A DNA stretch of 64,000 bases, from assembly GCA_963682055.1 (NCBI GenBank), contig OY821746.1, positions 12,451,992 to 12,515,991 of the forward strand, given 5' to 3'. This DNA is from Primula veris. Taxonomy: Eukaryota; Streptophyta; Magnoliopsida; Ericales; Primulaceae. Positions 12,697 through 23,190 of this stretch are shown piece after piece. Each line of letters opens with the position of its first letter. Position 1 is the first letter of the stretch. The notes under the pieces were generated by a model. That model made no database searches, had not been told where the DNA came from, and saw only the letters and a program-made list of their open reading frames with translations. Position numbers and translations under genes: made by a program.

Positions 12697-14926
12697 CTAG
12701 TAAAAAGATCCGTGCAAGGCACGGGGTTGTTATATTATTAATATGTTTAACTATGTTAAATTTAAGTTAAGAACTTAGCAATTTTCATTTGACTTTGTTT
12801 AAACCTTTATTTTAGTTGTGTATTTTTGTTTGAAAAAAGAAACAATAGATTATCGATTAAAATATGTACAAAAATAAATGTCTTACACTTATATGACACT
12901 ACTCGGTTTTCTCACATTGCCTTCAAGAAAGGTAATTTATAAAAATATCATAATTTCAGTATGTACTTAATTTTAGTACATTAATTTAAGTTGTTAAAGT
13001 ATTACACTACTATTTATTTATTTGACCGTAATGGCCTTTTTATTTTATTTTTAAGAGAGAGTCATTTCAATATGTGATTATACAGATAAAATATTAGAAT
13101 AATATTGGAAATCGTATTCGTAAAATGTCGCAACATAAAACTTCTTGAAATCAATAAGAACCAGAAACCGGAATGAAGAGTAGTTTTATAAACTAAAAGT
13201 CAGCTTAACATATCGGGAAAATGCGGAATAGAGAGTGTACTAAGATGGTAAGTTAACAATTTTATATGTTGTAATCGTGAGAACATTAATTTGTTAATTT
13301 CGGACTATTGTTCAAAGAACATGTTAATAAGGCATGTCGTGTAGCAATACGTATGAAATAAAAACAAGACAATGAACGATAAACATCATATTACTTTTAA
13401 CTAATTTTACGAAAAATGATACAAGAGTTATTTATTTCTTGAAATAGGTACTTTGTCGTTGGTTTTCTGAACATTTATCATCTTATAAGTAAGTAAAACT
13501 ATAAAAACTAAGTGAAACAATGCATTTAATACAGGCCCACTTTTGTAATTTATATTAGTTCAACAACTTAGGAGAGCTAAGAGAAGAGACCACTCTATTG
13601 CAAGATGCTCCACCCATCTTGGCAGAGTTTTTTATGAGCACCTCAGATTACTTATTTGAGTATATATAAAATACTCCAAATTCACTTCACATCTTATTTT
13701 TATTTATTTTTTTAATTTATTTCACTTAATTTCATTACAAAATAAATAACTCTAACACCACTTCATTACATCTCATTACACTTCATTTATCTACAAAATA
13801 AATAAATTTACCCACTCTATCACACTATTAATTAATGCATTCCTCTGCTTTTTTTTTCACTCAAACTAAATACAAAATTAAAATATTTTACAATCATAAT
13901 ATTATATCAAGTTAACACTTTCAAGTAATTTATATTTTGCACTTTTTTATTTATTAATTTTGTTACTTCCGAGTAAATAATTAAATTGTCCCCCAAAATC
14001 CTATACGTCATTATTTTTTTCCACATTTACCTACCCATATTTAACCACTTTCAAGTTAACCCGGTTAAATGTGGGTAGGTAAAAGTGAAAGAAAATAATG
14101 ACGTGGTTAAATATGGGTAGGTAAAGGTGGAAGAAAATAATGACATGTAGGGTTTTTGGGGACAATTTAATTATTTACTCGGAATTAACAAAATTAATAA
14201 ATAAAAAAATCCAAAATATAAATTACTTGAAAGTGTTAACTTGATATAATATTATGATTATAAAATATTTTAATTTTATATTTAGTTTGAGTGGAAAAAA
14301 AGCAGAGGAATGTATTAATTAATAGTGTGATAGAGTGGATAAATTTATTTATTTTGTAGATAAATGAAGTGTAATGAGATATAATGAAGTGATTTTAGAG
14401 TTATTTATTTTGTAATCAAATTGAGTGAAATGAATTGGAAAAATAAATAAAAATAAGATGTGACGTGGACTTGGAATATTTTACGGGTCCTCAAATAAGT
14501 AAGTTGAGTCCTAAAAAATACTCTTCCATCCATCTTACTTTGTAATTATTATATGAAATAATGTGTAAATTTGATCGGATTTGAACATGTAAGCTAAAGT
14601 AATGATTTTTTTATTATTTAAAATTGTATTATATAATTTAACATTTAAACTATGCAGAAAAAAATTAAAAAATTTTATTTCAGCAATTTAGTTACATGTT
14701 TAAAGACGGTTACAATTACACGTGATTTTATATATGAGTTATAAAGTGGTACGGATGTACTATTAAATTTGAGACTACGTGTACTAAATAAAATAAAATA
14801 AAAAGCAATGTGATGAAGACTATTATTGTAATTACGCTTTTTTCAAACGCTGATATGTGAAATGGACGGCAAGCAGACGAGTCTTCAACCAGTCATGTCA
14901 AACCCTATCTTTTTATATAATAGAGA
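12697..14926 (-). mobile_element. Non-autonomous Helitron
   Basis: Read on the minus strand, the 5' end is TCTCTATTATATAAAAAGA at 14926, preceded by A. The 3' end is a hairpin (CCGTGC-CTT-GCACGG, 12710-12724), nine bases, then CTAG at 12700-12697, followed by T. These are the diagnostic Helitron ends and the A/T insertion context. No Rep/helicase frame is present, so it is non-autonomous. A fold-back element occupies 13621-14527 inside it. Confidence 0.82.
13621..14527. mobile_element. 0.9-kb fold-back MITE with ~9-bp target duplication
   Basis: The two halves are near-perfect inverted copies (arms about 13621-14055 and 14080-14527) meeting near 14065. Its RNA would form one long hairpin. 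The ends are GGCAGAGTTTTTTA and the complement of GGAAGAGTATTTTTTA. Flanks ACCCATCTT (13612-13620) and ATCCATCTT (14528-14536) match at 8 of 9 positions. That duplication length suggests a Mutator-like fold-back element. It has no coding frame. Confidence 0.85.
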
Positions 14927-15208
14927 TCTATAATGGTCTCCGTCCTTTTTTTTTGCTAGTCATAAAATGTTACATAAGCAATAAAGTGTACGTAATTCAA
15001 CTTACATTCATGTGTTAATTTAATTTAAGTTTACTTTTATACGTTACATTGATCATTTTAGTTTTAACTAAAAAGATTTATTTTTGTATTTTATTGACTT
15101 GACACCTCAAAATTTGTAGTATAACTTTACACCTCAACATTTAAGATGTGAATGAAAAGAACAGAGAAATTGAATGTGAGATTTATGAACACCGAAAAAT
15201 AGGGGAAC

Positions 15209-15616
15209 ATTTGGTCATGTTTTGATAAAATTATTGTTTTTTTTTTCATATGTATTTATTATTTTTTTTCTTAAATCAACATTTCATTTTATTTATAAAG
15301 TTTTTGTTCAAAAAAATCTGTAAAATTTGACTTTTTATATTTTTTTTTGTATTTATTATTTATTATGACAATTTATAAGGTAGTAATATTAATAAATACT
15401 AAAAAAATATATATATAAAAAGTGAAATTTTACAAAATTTTCTAAATAAACACCTTAATAATAAAATAAAACGTTGATTTAATAAAAAAAATATCAATTT
15501 TTTTACTAATACATATAAAAAAAACGATAACATGACCAAAACATGATTTTATAAACATAACCAAGACATGATTTTACAAACATAACCAAAACATGATTTT
15601 ACAAACATAACCAAAT
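15209..15616. mobile_element. Fold-back MITE with a triplicated right end
   Basis: Inverted arms begin ATTTGGTCATGTTTTG at 15209 and end with the complement ...CATAACCAAAT at 15616. The arms pair through the inner region (for example AAATCAAC against GTTGATTT). The right end carries three consecutive ~26-bp copies of ACATGATTTTACAAACATAA (about 15540-15613). No target duplication was identified. Confidence 0.75.
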
Positions 15617-16139
15617 ATATATCCGAAAAAGAAAAAGAGAGCTAGAATACAAAAATAGAGATACTTTTTGTTTTTTTATACCAACTTTCGTGTTAACATT
15701 TCTGCTAACTGTATTAATATTTTTAAAACCTGACACTTGTTAGCCACATCACCCATTAAAAATCCATAAAAAATATCTAATTGGAATAAAAAATACGTCA
15801 TTTTAAATTATATCTCACACTAGCAAATTAATTAGCTGGTGCATTGCAGATGATCTTAATTTGTATACGTGCGCAACGGACATTTTGAATTCATTAATTT
15901 CTTTTCGTACAGAAGAATTTTTTTTTGCTTCTTTAACTAAAAAGGCAACAATTGTACCTTTATTTCAGTTATTATGGCAACTTTGCCTAATTTCTTCGCT
16001 GTTTACCTGTTAATGTTATCAAAGTAAATGCAAAATTATTCATCGCGACAAGATTTTTTCGATAACGTAGCAAAGATAGTTTGGTATGCAAATTGGACTT
16101 TACTTTATTTAACACGACCAATAAGTCTCGAACATATAG
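15617..16139. other. Intergenic, nothing recognised
   Basis: AT-rich spacer between the fold-back element and the far-upstream region of the PP2C gene. No gene or repeat was recognised. Confidence 0.4.
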
Positions 16140-16232
16140 GCCACGTCATCTTGTCCAGGCATTTTATATTTAATATATTCTAATAGAAATAAGTACAAAA
16201 ATAATAATTATAAAAAATCCTGGAACGTGGCA
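16140..16232 (+). promoter_or_regulatory. Two distal ABRE-like motifs upstream of the PP2C gene
   Basis: GCCACGTCATC at 16140 and ACGTGGCA at 16225-16232 match the ABA-response element core ACGTGGC/GCCACGT bound by AREB/ABF bZIP factors. They lie about 1.2 kb upstream of the likely TATA box. Function is inferred from motif and gene family only. Confidence 0.4.
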
Positions 16233-17326
16233 GATAGCTATTAGGCAAATGGTCCACGTTAGCTCAATTAGTTCACCGAAAAGAAGAGAAAAAATCAAAC
16301 ATGGTCTATTTAGTGGGACCTACTGGACAAAATATCGTATAAAGATTGAATTAATTACAATCAATGGTCTATAGTTATCAGAAACATTATATTTGGTCAT
16401 ATAATTTCAATTACCATTGAAATGATAACCCAAGTTGTGATAACTTGAGTCGGGTTGCTTTTCATTATTATTTCTCCAAAAATTTCATAAATCATACAAA
16501 GTGATATAAACAAAGGTGCAAGTCCGGTGCTAAATCTTTCGTAATGAGTAGGGTCCGGAGAGGGATCAGACTACTTTGGACCTAACGTAGACAACATTCC
16601 CTTCACATGACAACAACTTTATTGTTATGACCAGACCTACTCACATAATACAAAAATCGATTATTTAGAAAATACGAAAGAAGAACGTAATAAACATATT
16701 ATCAATCGATGTTTTTTAATGGTATATAATTTCAATAATTACTATCAGTATGGTATTGAATATTATATCAATCACATAATGCTGATAACTAGTAATTCTG
16801 AATAAACAATAAATTGCAAAATCAACGGGTTAATTTATTTTTTGAACCCTGTATTGTTGACTTTTTTTGTTTACCATTTTTTATTATCAAATTTTCTATT
16901 TTGTACCCTATTTATTTATTATTTATTATATATTTTCTTTTTTCTCATCTAACTATGGATGGAAAACCAACATAATTGGATGCAAAACTAGCATAACAGG
17001 AATGTTTTTACATTTATAACTAGATAAATTTTTTAAAATGTAATAAAACACGAATCCAGGTTACTATTTGGAAAAACTAAGGATGTAAAATTCTAATCCA
17101 AAAACACGTAACAATACAAGGTACAAGATTGCTAAAAACCCTACATTCTTTTTAAAATAGAGGAACAAATTATAACCTTCTTGAAAATTTATAAAAATAT
17201 GTGTTTTTTCAAAATATGGGATCAAATTTGCAATTTACCCAGACAATATAGAATATTAACACAAATGACCCAAAAAAAAAATCAAACTTTCGTCCTCTTT
17301 CAAAACATGGACCTCTCTCTTGCTTG

Positions 17327-17376
17327 ACACGTGTATGTGTGCGTATGTCTCTCTCTCTCCTCTCTCTTTCTATATA
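17327..17376 (+). promoter_or_regulatory. G-box/ABRE, CT tract and TATA box of the PP2C gene
   Basis: Palindromic ACACGTGT at 17327-17334, a CT-rich microsatellite at about 17347-17369, and TATATA at 17371-17376. Transcription would then start near 17405. A second TATA-like run at about 17476 is an alternative. Clade A PP2C genes are known to be ABA-induced through ABREs, which fits, but this is inference. Confidence 0.5.
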
Positions 17377-18044
17377 CCAACCTTCTTCTTGGTCTTTTTT
17401 TCTTATAAGCAACTAACTCCATTACATTTTTATTAAAAAAAATAACTCCATACCAGCTTGCACAACAGATATACAATATATATACATACATATGCAAAAA
17501 AGATTTTGGAATTTGAGTTCTTTCGTAGTTTGAAAGAGACCCTTTTGTTATTTCTTTATTTTCTTTAGTTTAGATTACAAAAAGGTTGGTTCTTGGATCA
17601 ATATCTTGGGTTGATTTTGTTTTTTGAGGGTTTTATTAAAGAAGAAGAGGGAGAAAAGAGAGCTTATAATCAGGTTTCAACTTTGTGACTTGTGAGTTCT
17701 AATTCATAAAGCTATTTCGTTTATTTTATTTTCAATGCTTATAGTTCTAGATTATTATAGGATTAGTATTCAGTGGTGGATTTTTTAGTGTCATTGTTTT
17801 GGGAAAGTCTTTTGAGTACGGTGATTTGAACCTTAATATGATGAAATGAGCCCAATTGCAGCGAAAACGAGAGAATGTAAAAGGTTATTGTTTAACTTAA
17901 CTTGTGACGACTTGTTTGGCTGCAAAATTTAAGCAGCTAAGACGGTAAATATGAGGCTGAAATTTGATAACCTTGGCTTAATGCTTTTGTTTTTTAGGCT
18001 AGGAAAAGAAAAAAAGCTTCATATGTAAGTTGAGCACTCAAATG

Positions 18045-18159
18045 TAGGGGTGGGCAAAAAAATCCGCAAACCCAATCCGTAACCCAACCCGCAAGGATTG
18101 GGGCGGGTTGGGTTAGGATTGACATCAGTTCGTCCCAATCCGCTCCGTGCCCACCTTTA
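18045..18159. mobile_element. Short hAT-like MITE in the PP2C leader
   Basis: 115 bp starting TAGGGGTGGGCA and ending TGCCCACCTTTA, the classic TIR of small plant hAT MITEs. It is flanked by CTCAAATG (18037-18044) and CTCAACTG (18160-18167), an 8-bp duplication with one mismatch. It lies upstream of the ATG, probably in a 5'-UTR intron (about 17674-18362). Confidence 0.85.
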
Positions 18160-18481
18160 CTCAACTGTATCGCAACTTATGTAGAAATCACAAAAAAAGG
18201 TGATGTGAATTAGTGCTTGGTCGCTGTTTTTTTTATCTTTTCAAACAAGTGTTTGGTTGTCTATGTTAGATTGTTATCAGAATGTACAGTTTTTGTCTGT
18301 TGAGGTTTTAGTTTTACTAAAGTTTTCTCTCATTTTAAGTTATATTGCGTTGGCTAATTAAGGAAACGTGAAACTGTTTGGGAAACAATACACTAAAACT
18401 GCTGTTTTTCATTCCAAGGATACATTTTTGGAAACAATAACCAAAGTTACAAACACAAGAGGTTCACTATTACGATACAAA

Positions 18482-20959
18482 ATGAAGGCCACGTCATCAG
18501 TTATGGTGCCATTTATGCTTGGGAATTTAATTTACGATGATCTCAAAATGAGCTCATTGGTACCAAATGGGAATGGAAACGAAAAATTTGGATACTATAG
18601 TCCTAAGTTCCAATCTAGTGGAACAGAAGTGCTTTTAGAATCAGATATCAAGAAAGATGTTAATGATTTTGTCGAGAAAAAAGGAGATTTTGGCGGGGTA
18701 ACAGGGGCAAAACTTATGGATCGTTCTGATATTGGGGAGGGGAATATTGAGGTCAAGAATACAATATCTGTGCCAAAAAAGGTTGAGTTTAGTTATTTAC
18801 CACTTTGGGGATGTACATCAATTTGTGGAGGAAGGGCGGAAATGGAAGATACTGTTGCTACTTTACCGAATTTCCTAAGAGTTCCTATGCATATGTTTAT
18901 GGACGGCCATCAGGATCTAAACAGTGTGAACTGTAATTTACCACATGTTTCGGCTAATCTTTTTGGTGTCTACGATGGGCACGGTGGCTCTCAGGTATTA
19001 ATTTCGCTACATTACCAACCTTTTCTTAAAGTTATTGATTGCGAGCTATATGTAACTTTACTTTTTTCCAGTTTGTCCAACAAATAGTTAGCCCCACAGC
19101 GGAAATTTGGAAGAATATGTTCAAGTGATATGTAGGGCTTAGCTAAAGGAAAGATTCAAAGATATTTAAATAATCATGAGTGAGTAGGAAGAGGATAGCA
19201 AGTACTTGCTGCGTTTTTTCTAAATTTTCTTGCTGAATTATTCAGGAGTAAGTTCCAAATTGTGTGAAAATTCCCTTTAACAAAAAAGCAATCGCCAAAT
19301 CTCAGCAATTTAAACAAATCCTACCCCCTCTGACCTCTGGGATTTACAAAATGCTATTTTCTTATTTGGCAGAACCCTGTAGAAAATTAAATTTTTAGTG
19401 GTCTTTTGATAATAGGTTGCCAACTATTGTCGTGATCGTATTCATGTGGCTTTGGCCGAAGAGATAGAAACTGCAAAAAAGATTTGTATCGGGGAAAGTA
19501 GGCAGAAAAAATGGGAGAAAACATTCTTGAGTTGTTTTACAAAGGTGGATGCTGAGGTGGCTGGCTTGCACACAGGTAAGCCGATTACTTCAGATGCAGT
19601 GGGGTCCACTGCTGTGGTGGCGATTGTTTGTCCTAAAGTAATCGTTGTTGCAAATTGCGGAGATTCAAGGGCAGTTTTATATCGAGGAAAACTAGCTATG
19701 CCTTTATCAGAAGACCATAAGGTAATGAGTGCCCTATTTGTACTTACGACTATGATTATGATTTCTGTAAAGAAGTTTACTTGTCGATTTAAGATTTAGT
19801 CATTTTACAAACAAACAAAGAGGAAAAAGAGTAGTCGGTCACGCGTTGTGAAAATTGAAAACTAAGAAAATTGAGAAACATTTGTCTGATACAGTGAAAT
19901 TTCTACTCAATACCCTCGAATGCTTTACAGTTCTTTTTGTGACCAAAACTATTTTCTCATAGGCTGTTCTGTCTCTGCCTGTTGGTTTGGCCCCAGTGAG
20001 AGAACTTAAAGTAACTTTTTGAAAGGAAAACAATCTCGTTTATAAAAAAATAAAACAGAGAGAGTAAATATCATTTATTGACTGATATCCTGATTAAAAA
20101 ATTATTTGGCACTACTTTATGATAATTTCTTGTACTCGAAGCATGTTAAGACAAATTTGTGATTTACTATGATGTACTCAAAGCTGCTCGTTCTATGCAG
20201 CCAAAGAGGAAAGACGAGCATGAAAGAATAGAAGCTGCAGGTGGCAAGGTCATTGATTGGGATGGTTACCGTGTTTCGGGTGTTCTTGCCATGTCAAGAT
20301 CAATTGGTACTTATCCAACATACATACGAGCCTTTAGCTGTCACTCAAACATGACTATTTTTAGTTTTCCTAATTTGAGAAGCAAAATATTTAACTTCAC
20401 ACCATTGATCACCGATGCTAAAGGGATGTCAATTAGTCGAACGAAAGGAGATGCTTGCGAAATGATTATGAAAAATAAATTATGGGAGTTGCATCGATCT
20501 CTATCGTTTTCTTCCTTTATTTCTTATTATCAATTATGTTTCCACTGAATCATTTACAGATCTACTTTTGATTTGAGAATATTTCCATCTCAAATTGTCT
20601 CTTATCTTCTTCTTTTTTTGGGTTTAGGTGACAGATATTTGGAACCCTATGTTATTTCGGATCCTGAAATTACTATCCTTTCAAGAACCAAGGAAGATGA
20701 GTGTCTTATCTTAGCATCTGATGGCCTATGGGATGTTGTGAAAAACGATGAAGCTTGTGAAGCTGCAAGGAAACGGATTCTTCTTTGGCACAAGAAAAAT
20801 GGAAATACTGTTCTCGAAAGAGGAGAGGGAGTTGATCCGGCGGCTCAAGACGCGGCTGATTATCTCTCTAAGCTTGCTTTGCATAGGGGAAGTAGAGATA
20901 ATATCTCAGTGATCGTTATCGATTTGAAAGCTCAAAGGAAGTTTAAGAAGAAACTTTGA
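18482..20959 (+). CDS. Clade A protein phosphatase 2C (HAB1/ABI1-type ABA co-receptor)
   Basis: Exons 18482-18994, 19416-19721, 20201-20306 and 20628-20959 join in frame to 1257 nt (418 aa). The Ser/Thr phosphatase dephosphorylates SnRK2 kinases and is inhibited by ABA-bound PYR/PYL receptors. Visible PP2C features are the [16 protein letters not shown] strand, metal-site motif [11 protein letters not shown] (D165, G166), [52 protein letters not shown] and [15 protein letters not shown]293 in the segment VIDWDGYRV is the lock tryptophan that contacts ABA-bound receptors and marks clade A. The N-terminal ~115 residues are the variable regulatory part. The frame stays open back to 18362 after a stop, but the first ATG is 18482. 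A 5'-UTR intron is likely. Overall it is closest to HAB1/HAB2 by the long N-terminus and by LALAEEIE-like sequence after exon 1. Confidence 0.93.
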
Positions 20960-21284
20960 TTTTTACTCATTCATAACTGTTCTTTATTATTATCACTATT
21001 ATTTTTTCTTTCTAATTTTGTTATTTACATAAACTAAGGTGGGTTAGCCAGTCCTCAAATGTGGAATTTATTAGGCTAACCATGACAATTGTAGAACAAT
21101 ATTGTTGTATATACTGTATAATGGAGACATATATTAATCATTCTTCTATTCTCCTCGGTTTAGCTTATATTTCATTTTGCTTCAGGGTCAGTTCTGTGTT
21201 GATTCATTCTACCTTTTGATTTCCATTAATACATTGCATAAGCGAATCAATAGATTTTGCTAGGTCTAGGTCATGGTCATGGTC

Positions 21285-22795
21285 ATGGTGGGGACCCGAT
21301 CCGTAAGCGTTCAATCCTATTCTGACCCGATTACTTTTGTAAATGAAAAAAAAATTCCGATCCCAACCCGACAAAAGTCAGGACCTGAATTTTCGGGATC
21401 CCGTAGGGTCGGGATAGATTTATTCCGAATCTCCCAACATCTTTTTTTTATTTTATGATAGTCATTTTTTATTAACAATTTTCATTTGAAAAGTCTAAAC
21501 ATTTATTAAAACGAAACATAATCCTAATAAATGAAAAAATAAATTAACATGTAATAGAAAAAATAGTATGAAATATAAATAATGAAGTAAATAAAAAAAT
21601 TGATACACTTTTTATCAGATTCTTTTAGTATTCAGTTTTATTCACACAAACAACAATTAGCATACTAAATGTGATACATTATAATTATAATTTTTATAAT
21701 CGAAAAATAATAATCATTCATCTTTCTTGAAAATAACAATATAATTTTTTAATTTAAGTATATTTTTTATTTTAATAGTTTTGTATATTCAAAACTACAA
21801 ATCTATATTATACTTATATAATTATAACTAATACATAGAAGTACAATGCTCGATTCTCATCATTTGCATTTATGTTATTTGGCTTTACTATTTAACATTT
21901 ATGTTATTTTTAAGTTATCAATTCTTTAGTTTCATGTAACCTATGGCTTTTTACTTTCCTACATTTGAGTTTTTGGTTTTAGTATTAAAAGATAAATTAA
22001 CAAAACATACTACTTTTGAAACTAAATTATCAATAACATACCCTTACAACTTTAACTATCAAAAACATACCTACTGGTGAAATTAGGGTATGAAATTTTA
22101 AAATTAGGGTATGAACTTTTAAAATTAGGGTATTAACTTTTGAAATTAGGGTATAAAGTTTTGAAATTAGGGTATGAAGTTTTAAAATTAGGGTATGAAC
22201 TCTTTTTTAGATATTTAATTGTGATCCAGAACATTTAGGGTATGAAATTTTAAAATTAGGGTATGACATTTTATATAATTAGCATATGAATATTTTGTGA
22301 GTTTTTAGTCATTTTTAGAGAGAAAGATGGGTGATTATCATGTGTTAGAAAGAGGTGCGATTATCGTGTGTTAGAGAGAGTGATGCGATTATAGAGGGAG
22401 AGTTGCGGTTAGAGAGAGATGTTAGATTATGGTCTAATTAGAATTAGAAAAATAATAAATATATATATAATAAATATATATAGATATATTTTTGCTAATT
22501 TAAATTATTAGGCTATGTTTTTGTTAATATATTAGGGGTAGAGTATGTTTTTTTTCTAATTGTCCCATAGATTAATTTATATTTTTATATAAAATTAATT
22601 TATATTTTTATATAAAATATAAATTAATTAAAAAATCGGATCGGGTCGGGACAACCGACGAAATCAAATTTGTCACCCGATCCCGATCCCGAAGTTTGTC
22701 GGGTCGGGACGAAAACCGGCATTTTCAGGTCGGGACTATTCTCGGGTCAGGAAATTTCGGGTCGGGTGCGGATCGGGATTTCGAGATTTTTTCGC
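21285..22795. mobile_element. Inverted-repeat element with GGGTCGGGA-rich arms
   Basis: Left arm 21285-21435 is rich in ACCCGATCC, CAACCCGAC and TCGGGATCCCG. The right arm 22635-22795 is rich in the complement (GGATCGGGTCGGGAC). These GC-rich arms contrast with ~1.2 kb of AT-rich interior. The organisation resembles non-autonomous hAT-type elements. Exact ends and target duplication are not resolved. The element 21991-22566 is nested inside. Confidence 0.5.
21991..22566 (-). mobile_element. Minisatellite-bearing MITE, short copy
   Basis: The left end (TTAACAAAACATAC, then ATAACATACCCTT and TCAAAAACATACCT) is the reverse complement of the right end of the element at 30795-32220. The right end reads GTATGTTTTTTTTCTAATTG. 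The interior is an array of AAATTAGGGTATGAA units at 22075-22265 and a GAGAGA-rich stretch. No coding frame. Confidence 0.7.
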
Positions 22796-23190
22796 AGCGC
22801 TAAATTTTTCTATAAAAATGTTTAAATCAAATGTAATTAATAACAAGTGACGTCAGATATTAAGAAATCCCATCCATTTATCAAAATAATGTACTCAGAA
22901 TTAAATAAAAATCATCAATTGTTATAAATAAGAAGTGTTACTTGGACCAAAAATTCTACAAAATGTGCCTCGCATGGCATATGACAGGAGCCCAAAAAAT
23001 GAGGCAACAAAACAATTTGTAAAGCAAAACCCAGGTTTCCCGTACCAGCATAAAATACGTAAGAAATAGACTTAGAACTAGTAAGTATTTCTTTATCAAA
23101 GGGAAATAATAACGCGATCATCAAAGATTCAACAACTACAACAGATATCAGCTTCCACCAAATCAGGATTTCCTTGGAGGCAACAACTTC

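Noticed and set aside
15830..15880. Helitron 3' end at CTAGCAAATT...GGTGCATTGCAG (minus)
   Set aside because: The hairpin is poor and no matching TC 5' end was seen within several kb.
18368..18481. N-terminal extension of PP2C exon 1
   Set aside because: The open frame has no ATG before 18482. It opens only with GTG, so it is treated as 5' UTR.
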